This document shows, piece by piece, positions 1-10,216 of a stretch of 64,000 nt of DNA. A program made the position numbers and the translations under genes. The notes beneath the pieces were generated by a model. The model was not told where the DNA came from. It searched no databases and saw only the letters and a program-made list of their open reading frames with translations. The stretch is from Polaribacter sp. (GTDB lineage Bacteria > Bacteroidota > Bacteroidia > Flavobacteriales > Flavobacteriaceae), in NCBI GenBank assembly GCA_020740485.1, contig DYMN01000006.1, positions 1 to 64,000 of the forward strand. The letters run 5' to 3'. Numbering within the stretch: position 1 is the stretch's first letter; every line of letters starts with the position of its first letter.

Positions 1-794
1 CCTTTGCAGAAATAAATCCGGTGCAAAGTCAATTGGATTTATTGAAAGTTTGGTTACTCAAAAACAAACAAACCAATCGTTGGGAAACGACCAAATCCAC
101 CACAGAAGCCATTTTCGGACTTTTAGCTTACGGAACAGATTGGACGGCAAGTGAAGAATTAGTTGATGTAAAAGTAGGTAATGAAATGATGGTTCCTACA
201 CAAACCCAAGCCGGAAGCGGTTATTTTAAAACTTCGTGGAATGGTACAAATATCAAACCTGAACAAGCGGTTGTTACCTTGACTAAAAAAGACGAAGGCA
301 TCGCTTGGGGTGGATTGTATTGGCAATATTTTGAAAATTTGGATAAAATTACCTTTGCCGAAACCCCATTGCAATTGAGTAAAAAATTATTCCTAAAACA
401 AAATACCGATACCGGTGAAAAACTCTTTGAAATTAAAGATTCAACGCAAGTAAAAGTAGGCGATTTGGTAAGAGTCAGAATAGAATTAAAAGTGGATAGA
501 CCTATGGAATTTGTTCATATGAAAGATATGCGTGCCAGCGGTTTTGAGCCTGTAAATGTGTTGTCGCAATACAAATACCAAGACGGATTGGGCTATTACG
601 AAAGTACCAAAGACGCTGCCACTAATTTCTTCTTTGATCAATTACAAAAAGGAGTTTACGTGTTTGAATATGATTTACGCGCCAACAACGCCGGAGATTT
701 CAGCAACGGCATCACCACGATACAATGTATGTATGCCCCTGAATTTAGCAGCCACAGTGAAGGGGTGAGGGTAAAGATTGCAAATTCTAAGTAA
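1..794 (+). CDS. alpha-2-macroglobulin family protein, C-terminal part (runs off left edge)
   Basis: Frame is open to the window start (FAEINPVQSQLDLLKVWLLKNKQTNRWETTKSTTEAIFGLL...); C-terminal motifs typical of bacterial alpha-2-macroglobulin-like proteins. Confidence 0.75.
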   Translation, partial: FAEINPVQSQLDLLKVWLLKNKQTNRWETTKSTTEAIFGLLAYGTDWTASEELVDVKVGNEMMVPTQTQAGSGYFKTSWNGTNIKPEQAVVTLTKKDEGIAWGGLYWQYFENLDKITFAETPLQLSKKLFLKQNTDTGEKLFEIKDSTQVKVGDLVRVRIELKVDRPMEFVHMKDMRASGFEPVNVLSQYKYQDGLGYYESTKDAATNFFFDQLQKGVYVFEYDLRANNAGDFSNGITTIQCMYAPEFSSHSEGVRVKIANSK

Positions 795-805
795 CAAAAA
801 CAAAA

Positions 806-1636
806 TCATCCGATGGCTTTGGGGTCGTCGGATGATGATTTACCTAGTTCCACTGCTCTGTTGTAAGCTGCATAAAGGGCTTTGTGAATTGTTTTATCAA
901 GTTGAAATTCTTCAAATACTTTCAAAGCGGCTTCGGTTGTTCCACCTTTAGATGCTACTTTTTGAATTAAGTCCTCGCAAGAATCGTTATGGTTTTTATA
1001 ATACTCTAAAATTCCTTTAAAAGTTTGATAAATCATCAGTTCCGCTTGTGCTTTGGTAAATCCTAATTCTATGGCAGTATCTTTCATAGATTTCATAAAA
1101 TAAAGTACATATGCTGGTCCTGACCCCGAAACAGCCGTTCCGGCGTTAATGAGCATTTCATCGGAAACATAGAGGTTTTTTCCGGTGCTTTCCAATAGAT
1201 TTTGAACGGTTACCAATTCTATTCTACTCACTTCGGCAGACGAACTCAACACGCTCATCCCTTGACCGATTTGGGCAGCTAGATTAGGCATCACTCTGAT
1301 TATTTTTTGCACCTTTAAAAGGGATTGGATTTGCTCAATTTCAATTCCCGCCATAATAGAGAGCACCAATTGATCTTTAGAAATATATCCCACAATTTCT
1401 CCCGCAAGCTCTTTAAAGTTCTGCGGTTTTACAGCTAATAAAATCAAATCGAATTTTTCTAAATAGGAACCGGGTTGGGTATAAAAATTTTTCACGCCCA
1501 TACTTGCGAAGACTTCTTTTTTGTCAGCACTTTTTTCATATACTGACAATTCCGAAGCATCTGCGGTATCATTATCGAGAAAACTCTTGATGTAACTCTG
1601 CCCCATATTCCCTCCGCCTATGATGATAATTTTCAT
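806..1636 (-). CDS. proC: pyrroline-5-carboxylate reductase
   Basis: N-terminal Rossmann motif MKIIIIGGGNMGQS; AVSGSGPAYVLYFMKSM and ASKGGTTEAALKVFEE motifs. Confidence 0.93.
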   Translation of the reverse strand: MKIIIIGGGNMGQSYIKSFLDNDTADASELSVYEKSADKKEVFASMGVKNFYTQPGSYLEKFDLILLAVKPQNFKELAGEIVGYISKDQLVLSIMAGIEIEQIQSLLKVQKIIRVMPNLAAQIGQGMSVLSSSAEVSRIELVTVQNLLESTGKNLYVSDEMLINAGTAVSGSGPAYVLYFMKSMKDTAIELGFTKAQAELMIYQTFKGILEYYKNHNDSCEDLIQKVASKGGTTEAALKVFEEFQLDKTIHKALYAAYNRAVELGKSSSDDPKAIG

Positions 1637-1723
1637 TTTTTCTTTGTTTTTTTAATTGAAAATTTCCGTTAATTCAGAACATTAAAACGTTTCAAAAGTA
1701 GTTTTTTATTTTGACAAAATAAA

Positions 1724-1752
1724 AAAGTCGGAGTTGTTGAGGCTCCGACTTT
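1724..1752. terminator. intrinsic-terminator-like hairpin
   Basis: AAAGTCGGAGttgttgaggCTCCGACTTT inverted repeat between proC and the TonB receptor. Confidence 0.7.
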
Positions 1753-1770
1753 ACATATTAATTCAAAAAA

Positions 1771-4464
1771 TTAGAACTTATAATTAAATGATAAGTTAAA
1801 TAGAGCTCCCAATTGACTAAAATGATAGCCATCGTAAGTCATTTGAGAATAACGTTGACTGAAGGTAATCATATTAGAATTAAATTGTTTAGCCACAGGG
1901 TCTTTTAAAATAGCTTCGCCTGCCGAATTAAGTGCCACAAATTTCCATTCAGGTAATACATTCAAGAAATTATTGGCATTGAATGCAATGCTGAATTTTT
2001 CAGTTGCATTGTAGTTTATTCCTAAATCACTTACTATTTTAGGGATAAATTCAGTTATCAGATTATTATCAATACCATCTTGTTGGAAAGTAGTCTTTCC
2101 AAAATATGTATTATTCAATGAAAATCCGAATTTTCCGATATTGTATTCTGTTCCTAAAATCCATTTGGTTATTGGTCTTGAGGTAAATAACAAATGTTCT
2201 TGTGTTTTGTCAATCAACTCTTGTCCTAAAAATTTCGGAGTAGCATTAGTTTTTTCATTTTGTAAGGTGTAGTTACCGGCTAAATTAAAATTGAGTTTTC
2301 CATTCCCAAGTCCAATATTTCTGTAACTCGCCACCACGTCTATACCGCTTGTAGTAGTGTTTAACGCATTAGAGAAAAAGAATACATCTCCGTTATTGTC
2401 TGCATTGATATCAATAAGATTTCCAAGAACGATGCGATCTTTAATGTTAATCAAATAAAAATCAGTGGTAAAACTGAAATTCTTGGAGGGTTTAAACCCA
2501 AAACCAGCTGTGAAATTGTTTGATTTTTCTGCAGTTAACTTTTTAACGCCCAAAAGTTTTGCTTGAGGTGATACGTTGTTCACCAACCCGCTCACTTGCA
2601 CAATCCCTCCTGAAAATCCGTATTGTGATTTTTGAGAATAAATTTGGTGTAAAGTAGGTGCTCTAAAACCAGTTGAAACAGAGGCACGAAGGGTAAATTT
2701 ATCCTCAAACATTTTATAGCGGCTACTGAATTTATAAACACTGGCTGTTCCAAAATCGCTATAGTTTTCTATACGATACGTTCCGTTGATCAAGAAATCT
2801 TTATTAACATCATAGGCTAAGTCAATATAACCCCCCAAATTTTGTCTGGTAAAAGTACCTGAATTTTCTGGTCTGTTGCCGGCAAAAGAGTCAGCACCTG
2901 AACCATCCCAAGAAGCTTTGTCTCCTTCTACAATGGTAAATTTTTCAGATCTGTACTCAGTACCAAAACCTACACTCAATTGTTCGGTCAATACTTTTGA
3001 AATGTCAATATTACCTACTACATGAGAAAATACAGTACCTCCGGGTTTAAAGTTAATCGGACTGTTTTCTCTATATACATTTGCACCATTTTCATCTTTT
3101 ATATCAGAACGATTATGTGAATTAAAAACAGTATAGTCTTGTGAGTTTCCACCAAAAGTAATACTGGCATCCGTATTCCAATCATTTTTTTGAGTTTTTA
3201 CTCCCAAGGTTGCATTGTAATCATCTAAATCACCATCAAAAGTAGGTACATAACCATCATAATTACCGGGAACACCTGGAGCAGGGAAAAAATCAGCCAA
3301 ATATGGGTAATCCGCTACAGGTCTCCAATAAGGCGTTCGGTAGTTCGCAAATGAATTTACTTTTTTACTTACGTAAGCTGCATTAAAATAGGCTTTTGAA
3401 TGATCAGCGATATTTAATGCACCGTTCACTTCAAATTTGGCAGCAGCAGTTTCCGGAGAAGCATTGATATTACCGGCATCAGGATGTCTTGATAAAAAGT
3501 TTTTTACCACATTCATATCCGCTCCAAAAGTATCAACTTCCCCTTGTGCATCTACTGTTCCGGGACGGTTAGCCATTGCTACTTTAGAAAAATCTATAGT
3601 ATAGTTTATAAACCCTGCATCATCAAAAATTTTAGAACCATTGTTATAGCTCACTCCCAGCATTTTTCCATCTCCTTTACCGGTTATTCCGGATCTGAAA
3701 GTAGCTGCACCATCGTTTACATCGTCTTTTAAGATGATGTTCATAACCCCTGCAATGGCATCAGAACCGTACTGAGCAGAAGCCCCGTCTCTTAATATTT
3801 CAATTCTCTCGATAGCATCTACCGGAATACCGGAAATGTCAGCACCGGTTTCACCACGTCCGGGAGAAGTTTGGGTGTAGAGTAACGAACTCAAATTTTT
3901 TCTTTTTCCATTAATTAATATTAACGTTCTACTGGGTCCCATATTACGGATTTCGTATGGATCCAATAATGAGGTTGCATCGTTTACGGGTGTTTGTACT
4001 GAGTTGAATGAGGGTATTCTATATTGCAAAGCTTTATCCAATGAACTTTGCCCTGAATTGGTAACTTCTTTTACGGGTAACACATCCACCGCTAATGGGG
4101 TGTCGGTGTTACTTCTGGCAGCTACTCTCGATCCTACCAATACTACTTCGTCTAATGAAATATCTTCATTATGAAGTACTACATTTAATTTTAAATTTTC
4201 ATCTTTTTTTAATGAAATTTTCTTTTTTTCACTTCTATATCCTGTATAACTGAACTCTAATTCATAGTCTCCACTTTGTAGGGAGAGAGTGAATAAACCA
4301 TCTAAATCGGTTGTAGCTCCTTTTCCTGTATGTCCAATAACAATAATATTTGCCCCAACTAAGGGATCATTGTTGTTGTCTTTAACCGTTCCGCTTATGC
4401 TACTCTGCGAAAACCCTAACAATAGACTAAAAAATAGTCCAAAAGAAAAATAAATTTTTTTCAT
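1771..4464 (-). CDS. TonB-dependent receptor with N-terminal carboxypeptidase-regulatory-like domain
   Basis: Signal peptide, SGTVKDNNNDPLVGANIIV, plug domain (TLILINGKRKN, IERIEILRDGASAQYGSDAIAGVMNIILK), C-terminal aromatic end. Confidence 0.92.
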   Translation of the reverse strand: MKKIYFSFGLFFSLLLGFSQSSISGTVKDNNNDPLVGANIIVIGHTGKGATTDLDGLFTLSLQSGDYELEFSYTGYRSEKKKISLKKDENLKLNVVLHNEDISLDEVVLVGSRVAARSNTDTPLAVDVLPVKEVTNSGQSSLDKALQYRIPSFNSVQTPVNDATSLLDPYEIRNMGPSRTLILINGKRKNLSSLLYTQTSPGRGETGADISGIPVDAIERIEILRDGASAQYGSDAIAGVMNIILKDDVNDGAATFRSGITGKGDGKMLGVSYNNGSKIFDDAGFINYTIDFSKVAMANRPGTVDAQGEVDTFGADMNVVKNFLSRHPDAGNINASPETAAAKFEVNGALNIADHSKAYFNAAYVSKKVNSFANYRTPYWRPVADYPYLADFFPAPGVPGNYDGYVPTFDGDLDDYNATLGVKTQKNDWNTDASITFGGNSQDYTVFNSHNRSDIKDENGANVYRENSPINFKPGGTVFSHVVGNIDISKVLTEQLSVGFGTEYRSEKFTIVEGDKASWDGSGADSFAGNRPENSGTFTRQNLGGYIDLAYDVNKDFLINGTYRIENYSDFGTASVYKFSSRYKMFEDKFTLRASVSTGFRAPTLHQIYSQKSQYGFSGGIVQVSGLVNNVSPQAKLLGVKKLTAEKSNNFTAGFGFKPSKNFSFTTDFYLINIKDRIVLGNLIDINADNNGDVFFFSNALNTTTSGIDVVASYRNIGLGNGKLNFNLAGNYTLQNEKTNATPKFLGQELIDKTQEHLLFTSRPITKWILGTEYNIGKFGFSLNNTYFGKTTFQQDGIDNNLITEFIPKIVSDLGINYNATEKFSIAFNANNFLNVLPEWKFVALNSAGEAILKDPVAKQFNSNMITFSQRYSQMTYDGYHFSQLGALFNLSFNYKF

Positions 4465-4706
4465 TTTAATAAAAATTTAAATTAGTTAATGTATTTAATA
4501 TAAAGAAGTAGTTAATATTTTAATTACTTATTTGATTTGCAAATAAAACATTTAATTGAATACAAATTAACAATTTTTTAACTTTTGTAACAATTACTAC
4601 AAAAAAGATAAGAGACGAATCATTTCAGGTGATATTTTCTCAATTTTTCTTTCAATTGTTTTTTCCTTTGGATTATTATTTAGATATTTGTCTAAATATA
4701 TAAATA

Positions 4707-4985
4707 ATGTCACTTTCTAAAGTTTTTAAAGCACTAAATGATCCTACACGTCGTGAAATTCTGAATATTTTACGTAAATCCGATTTGTATGCGGGTGAAA
4801 TTGTAGCTCATTTCAATATTTCCGGGGCGAGTATTTCACATCATTTGGATATTTTGAAAAATGCGGAGTTGATTATAAGTGAAAAGAAAGGGCAATTTGT
4901 TATATACAGTCTGAACACTACGGTTGTTGACGAAATTTTAAACTGGATGGTCGAACTAAAAAATAATTCCAAAAATGAAAATTAA
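4707..4985 (+). CDS. ArsR-family regulator, SdpR-like
   Basis: MSLSKVFKALNDPTRREILNILRKSDLYAGEIVAHFNISGASISHHLDIL winged helix; overlaps the next SdpI-like gene. Confidence 0.85.
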   Translation: MSLSKVFKALNDPTRREILNILRKSDLYAGEIVAHFNISGASISHHLDILKNAELIISEKKGQFVIYSLNTTVVDEILNWMVELKNNSKNEN

Positions 4986-5649
4986 AACTATTATTTATCA
5001 ATTGATTTTATTGCTTTTACCCTTGCTTTATTTGCTATTAAAATGGAATCAATTAGCCGAAAAATTACCTATGCACTTCAACACACATAATGTTCCGGAC
5101 AGATACGGTAATAAAACGGAGCTTTTGTTCTTGGTATTATTTATGAGTGCAGTGGGTTTCGGTTTGTCTATGTTATTGTTGAATATCAAAAAAATAGACC
5201 CCAAACAAGCCGATAGAACCGATTTCAACTTGATGAAGAAAATTTCTTGGGTAATAGTAGTATTTATGGCTTTGTTGAACCTTGGTATTGTGTATGAAAT
5301 TTCCAATTACGAAATTGATAAACCAAGCGATTTGATGCAAAAATTTATTTTTCTTTTGCTAGCATTATTATTTACCACTTTAGGTAATTTTATGGAAAAT
5401 ATCAAACCTAATTATTTTGTTGGCGTGCGAACCCCTTGGACCTTAAATGATGAAAAAAACTGGATAGTAACCCATCGTCTTACTGCTAAATTGTGGTTTT
5501 TTGGGGGGATTCTATTCTTTTTTATAATATTAATATTCCCTATTGACATCACAACTAAACTATTGTTGCCGTTCCTGTTACTAATTGCTTTTATTCCTAT
5601 AGCATATTCATTTTACATCTTTAAAAAAGATAAAGCCAAAATTCAATAA
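4975..5649 (+). CDS. SdpI family membrane protein
   Basis: Multi-TM; LPMHFNTHNVPDRYGNKTE (DUF1648-like) and NYFVGVRTPWTLNDEKNWIVTHRL (SdpI motif). Confidence 0.85.
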   Translation: MKIKTIIYQLILLLLPLLYLLLKWNQLAEKLPMHFNTHNVPDRYGNKTELLFLVLFMSAVGFGLSMLLLNIKKIDPKQADRTDFNLMKKISWVIVVFMALLNLGIVYEISNYEIDKPSDLMQKFIFLLLALLFTTLGNFMENIKPNYFVGVRTPWTLNDEKNWIVTHRLTAKLWFFGGILFFFIILIFPIDITTKLLLPFLLLIAFIPIAYSFYIFKKDKAKIQ

Positions 5650-5787
5650 TTCTAAGTATCACTTCGTTCGTTGCCTGTTTTTTTATTTCCGATTGTTTGG
5701 TTCCGTTTTTTTGCCCATTCCTTTAGCCCCGTCCTTTAGGGCGGGGACAACAGATGTTATTTTTACAAAAGAGGCTTTAGCCAAAAT

Positions 5788-7836
5788 CTATTTCAACACA
5801 AAAGCTCCTTTTTCTCTTGTAGCGTGAAAGGGAATCTTATAGGTTTTACAAGTTTTCTCCCATTGGGCTATCCTATAAGGGTAATTCGAACCATCTGCAA
5901 TGATGAACTTGGGACTTATTTCTCGGATGCATCGATCTAAATTGATTTTAGGACTTTGGGTAAGCAACACCAAATCCGGTTTGAAGCTCAAATTTTGATA
6001 AATACCCAAACTGTCAATTTTTAAAAGGATTCCTTTTTTGGTCAAATAAATATTTTTATTTAATGGGTTAATATTCAGTTTTTCAATTTTATATGCCATT
6101 TTGTAAGTAGTTAAAAAAGGATAATTATCGAGATGAATTGAATCGTTAGCGTGTAATATTTCCAAATTACTTCGAGTTTTAATCCCCAATATAGTTTCTT
6201 TGTTTTTGTGAAAAACAACCATTTCTTTACTTTGACTTTGGGTGTATTTTTCAGAGATAAAAACTAATTGCATTACAATAACGCCAAGCAAAAAGGTTTG
6301 AAATTGAGTGCTAAAAACATACGGTTTTTTGATGCTAAAGAGCCAACGCAATAATAAAAAGATAACGAGATAGCTCACTAAGGTATCTGAAATAGTAAAT
6401 GGAATGTTTTTTATTAAAAATTGTTCTTTTGTGGCAACCCAATACACAAACTGATTCATAATGGACAGTATTCCGTTGTAAATGTAAACAATAAAATCAG
6501 GTAGAATACCCAATACGGCGAGTAATGCCACTAATAATCCCATTCCCAAAATAATTCCAATAAATGGAATAATCACAACATTTGACAACCAAAACAGCGA
6601 CGGAAATTGATGAAAATAATACAAACTCAACGGCAAAGTAGCAAGCGTAGCGGCAATTGACACGGTGAGTAATTGCGCAATTTTATACAAAAATACAGGT
6701 TTTTTTGTAGGCAAGATTTCCATCATTTTGGGTTGCAACACCACAATTCCAATCACGGCGATATAACTCAGCTGAAAGCCCACGTCAAACACAAATAAGG
6801 GTTCAATGAGCAATATGATAAAATAAGAAGCAAAAACCGATTCTAACACAGGTGTTTTCTGATTTCGAATAAATGTACCGATAGTGATAAAGCTAAACAT
6901 CGTAACGGCGCGTACCACGGAGCCGCTCAATCCGGCAACTAAAGCAAAAATCCATAAAATGAGGATGATGCTAATTCCGATATATAATTTCCCGTTTTTC
7001 AATCTTTTTAAAGGAGAAAAAACAAAACTCAAAATCAAAAACAAAATCCCGACGTGTAGCCCCGAAACGGCTAAAATATGTACTACACCTGCTCCGGTAT
7101 AATCACCTTGCAAATTCTTGGAAACAAATTGCCTATCGCCAAGAATCAAAGCATTGATTACAGCCCATTCGGATTTTCCAAAGCCCGGGTTTTGCATTTT
7201 TTTCTGAATGAAATCTCTCAATTGTAATCCAATAAGCGACAAACGGTTAATTTTAATACCAACAGATTTGATAAAGCGCGTCTCAACTTCAGTTTGATAA
7301 AACACACCTTTGTGTGCCATATAGTAAGCATAATCAAAGGTATGCGGATTGAGCGGTTTAGGAATTTTCTCAAACACAGAAGGAAGGAGCAAAACTTCGC
7401 CAATTTGATATTTTTTTGTTGAATCATTTTTTGCAACCATCAAAATGGCTTTTCCTTCACTTACTTTTTGATCTATTTCCGATACCTGAACTATATATTT
7501 GTCCTGATAGGTTGTGGCTTTCATCGTTTCCAAAATCTGCACTTTTGCCATACTCCCTGCGGAAGAAAAATGTGAAAAGTGCAAAGGTTGGTTTTGTGGT
7601 TGTTGTGATAAAATAAGTTGCCAACCTAAGAATATAAAAAAAAGATAAGTGGCAATTTGGAATCCGTATTTGGCTTTGACATTAATTTTATTATAAAGTA
7701 AAATACTGAACACTAACGATATAATCAATCCCACGTAAAGTAGAACATAGGAAATTTCAAAATAATTTCCGAGCACGATTCCAAGCGTCAAAAAGACCGA
7801 AAAATGTAAAGGGATATATTGATGTATCTTATTCAT
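5788..7836 (-). CDS. comEC: ComEC/Rec2 family DNA-uptake protein
   Basis: DUF4131-like N-terminus; HILAVSGLHVGILF competence motif; C-terminal region LLTQSPKINLDRCIREISPKFIIADGSN. Confidence 0.88.
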   Translation of the reverse strand: MNKIHQYIPLHFSVFLTLGIVLGNYFEISYVLLYVGLIISLVFSILLYNKINVKAKYGFQIATYLFFIFLGWQLILSQQPQNQPLHFSHFSSAGSMAKVQILETMKATTYQDKYIVQVSEIDQKVSEGKAILMVAKNDSTKKYQIGEVLLLPSVFEKIPKPLNPHTFDYAYYMAHKGVFYQTEVETRFIKSVGIKINRLSLIGLQLRDFIQKKMQNPGFGKSEWAVINALILGDRQFVSKNLQGDYTGAGVVHILAVSGLHVGILFLILSFVFSPLKRLKNGKLYIGISIILILWIFALVAGLSGSVVRAVTMFSFITIGTFIRNQKTPVLESVFASYFIILLIEPLFVFDVGFQLSYIAVIGIVVLQPKMMEILPTKKPVFLYKIAQLLTVSIAATLATLPLSLYYFHQFPSLFWLSNVVIIPFIGIILGMGLLVALLAVLGILPDFIVYIYNGILSIMNQFVYWVATKEQFLIKNIPFTISDTLVSYLVIFLLLRWLFSIKKPYVFSTQFQTFLLGVIVMQLVFISEKYTQSQSKEMVVFHKNKETILGIKTRSNLEILHANDSIHLDNYPFLTTYKMAYKIEKLNINPLNKNIYLTKKGILLKIDSLGIYQNLSFKPDLVLLTQSPKINLDRCIREISPKFIIADGSNYPYRIAQWEKTCKTYKIPFHATREKGAFVLK

Positions 7837-7936
7837 AGCAAGATTATTTAGTAAGTAAGTTCTTGATTTATTAATACATTAGTGAACTAAGTAAATATTT
7901 TTTGATACACAAATAATGTTAAAATCCTTAAAGAAA

Positions 7937-8599
7937 CTACTCATCTTCATTTACTTTTTTTTCGACTAAAAAGCGGTCAATTAAAAAATGCCCTAAATAG
8001 ATGAGCGGGGTCAATGCAATGGCAATTACTAACTTTACTGAATAACCTGTGAGTGCAGAACGAATGTAAACCTCAGTTGATAAGATCCCGGTAAGCCAAA
8101 AGGCAATACCTAAAACAATAAAACTATCAAAAAGTTGCGAAATCACAGTAGAACCCGTGGAGCGTAACCAAAGCCATTTCCCTTTAGTTCTCGATTTAAA
8201 AAAATGAAACAACACTGAATCAATAAGTTGAGAAAACAGAAAAGCAACGATACTCCCTACTATAATCCACATACTTTGACCAAAAACGGCGTTAAACTGA
8301 AGATCCGAAACAGTACTAATGGGTGTGGCAGCGGGAATTTTTATTCCAAAGTAGATCAATATGAAAGTATAAGCGATAAAAATAGTAGTTAAAAAAGTGA
8401 TTTTTTTGACCCCTTTCTTCCCAAAATATTCATTGATTAAATCGGTTGTAACAAAAACTACAGGCCACGGAAGAATTCCTAAACTCATCACACTTTCCCC
8501 GACATAAATCAATTTGCTTCCTATTAATTCCGCAACAATGGCATTCGTTATAAAAAACCCTGCTAAGATGATATAAAGAAATTCCTTTTTAGGATTCAT
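7937..8599 (-). CDS. queuosine precursor transporter (YhhQ-like)
   Basis: VVFVTTDLINEYFGKKGVKK and SQLIDSVLFHFFKSRTKGKWLWLRSTGSTVISQLFDSFIVLGIAF motifs. Confidence 0.88.
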   Translation of the reverse strand: MNPKKEFLYIILAGFFITNAIVAELIGSKLIYVGESVMSLGILPWPVVFVTTDLINEYFGKKGVKKITFLTTIFIAYTFILIYFGIKIPAATPISTVSDLQFNAVFGQSMWIIVGSIVAFLFSQLIDSVLFHFFKSRTKGKWLWLRSTGSTVISQLFDSFIVLGIAFWLTGILSTEVYIRSALTGYSVKLVIAIALTPLIYLGHFLIDRFLVEKKVNEDE

Positions 8600-8618
8600 T
8601 TTTTTAGGAATATTTACT

Positions 8619-9734
8619 TTATTTTAAACTTTTGGTTATTATGTCTGCTACTTTTATAGATGCACCTTCTCCACCTAATTTTTCTTCTAATGTTAAATAT
8701 TTTTCAAATATTTGCTGTCTAAAATCATCGTTGAGAATGGGTAACAATTCTTTTTGGAGCCGAATTTCATTAAAATCATTTTGAATCAGTTCGGTTACCA
8801 CTGGAGCATCCATCACCAGATTGACCAGAGAAATGTATTTTAAATCTTTGACTAAATTTTTAGCAATAAAATAAGATACAGCACTCGATTTATAGCAGAC
8901 CACTTGTGGCACTTTGAATAACGCTGTTTCTAAGGTGGCGGTGCCCGAAGTTACTAATGCGGCATAAGCAATATCTAATAAGTCATACGTTTGGTTTTCA
9001 ATAAATTTTATATCAAAATTAGCAATATAAAGTTGGTAAAAATCAAGTTTTCTGTTTGGAGCTCCCGCAATGACAAACTGATAATCAGGAAAATAAGCTG
9101 ACATTTTCGCCATGAGTGGCAACATGTGTTTTATCTCTTGCGTGCGACTTCCGGGTAATAAAGCAATAATAGGTTTTTCAGATAATTGATGTTTTTTTCT
9201 AAATTCAAATTCATCAATGGGTGCTCTATTTTCAATGACATCCTGCAAGGGATTGCCCACATAATGCACAGGATATTGGTGCTTTTCTTCGAAGTATGGT
9301 TTTTCAAAAGGGAAAATCACATAGAGATTATCTACGTATTTTTTTAATTTTTCTACCCTTTTTTCATTCCATGCCCAAACTTTAGGAGCTATATAAAAGT
9401 GTACCGGAATACCGATGCCATGCACATATTGCGCTATACGCAAGTTAAAACCGGCGTAATCCACCAAAATAACGGCATCGGGTTGGTAATGCTCAATATC
9501 TTTTTTACATTCGGTTATAAAGCCGCTTAAGGTTCTGATGTTTTTGATCACTTCCCAAAAACCCATAAAAGCCATTTTTTTATAATGCTTTACTAAAGTT
9601 CCACCGGCATTTTGCATCAAATCGCCACCCCAAAACCGAATTTCGGCGTTAGCATCCTTTTGATACAATGCTTTCATTAAGTTGGAGGCGTGCAGGTCAC
9701 CTGAAGCTTCACCGGCAATAAGGTAGTATTTCAT
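8619..9734 (-). CDS. lpxB: lipid-A-disaccharide synthase
   Basis: MKYYLIAGEASGDLHASNLMKAL start (preferred over the upstream ATG at 9761), FYIAPKVWAWNEKR, LLPGSRTQEI, SGTATLETAL. Confidence 0.93.
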   Translation of the reverse strand: MKYYLIAGEASGDLHASNLMKALYQKDANAEIRFWGGDLMQNAGGTLVKHYKKMAFMGFWEVIKNIRTLSGFITECKKDIEHYQPDAVILVDYAGFNLRIAQYVHGIGIPVHFYIAPKVWAWNEKRVEKLKKYVDNLYVIFPFEKPYFEEKHQYPVHYVGNPLQDVIENRAPIDEFEFRKKHQLSEKPIIALLPGSRTQEIKHMLPLMAKMSAYFPDYQFVIAGAPNRKLDFYQLYIANFDIKFIENQTYDLLDIAYAALVTSGTATLETALFKVPQVVCYKSSAVSYFIAKNLVKDLKYISLVNLVMDAPVVTELIQNDFNEIRLQKELLPILNDDFRQQIFEKYLTLEEKLGGEGASIKVADIITKSLK

Positions 9735-9840
9735 TTTAAAATTACGATTTACAAATAACAAATAACAATTTACAAATTACGATTTACGAATTAAGAATTA
9801 CGGTTTACAAATTTACAAATTACGAATTACTGACAGCGTG
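9735..9840. repeat. low-complexity AATTACGATTTAC-type intergenic repeats
   Basis: Repeated 'acaaattacgatttacgaatta' words; similar tract at 15430-15480. Confidence 0.7.
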
Positions 9841-9841
9841 A

Positions 9842-10126
9842 TTAGAAAGAGTTTAGTTTAAAATACAGAATCACTAAGGTGATAAAAATTACTCCCATTA
9901 GCACGCCACGCGCTTTATAGTCTTCTTTTCGTTTGATATACACAAAAAACAACAACAAATTGGGAATAGCCCCCAAAGAAAGAACAATACTTTGCAAATG
10001 CCCTTCTATCATCATTTTCCATGAAGTTTCAAACCCGTCCGGTGTGGCGAATTCCAAATAGATATAACTTCCGGCGATGGTTGCCAGTATGCTGAGTATA
10101 AATCCTATGGCTATTTTTTGGTACAT
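9842..10126 (-). CDS. small membrane protein, copy 1 of 3
   Basis: MYQKIAIGFILSILATIAGSYIYLEFATPDGFETSWKMMIEGHLQSIVLSLGAIPNLLLFFVYIKRKEDYKARGVLMGVIF; near-identical to ORFs at 12143 and 13472. Confidence 0.8.
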   Translation of the reverse strand: MYQKIAIGFILSILATIAGSYIYLEFATPDGFETSWKMMIEGHLQSIVLSLGAIPNLLLFFVYIKRKEDYKARGVLMGVIFITLVILYFKLNSF

Positions 10127-10216
10127 ATAAACTAAAATTAACAAGTACAAATCTAAATAAAAAAAGGTTGCTTAATTAAAAACAACCTTTAAACTTATAA
10201 TTTGAAAAGTATTATA

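Noticed and set aside
5725-5750. GC-rich hairpin CCCCGTCCTTTAGGGCGGGG as a possible riboswitch
   Set aside because: More likely a terminator or a dispersed intergenic repeat between convergent genes; no aptamer-like structure recognised.
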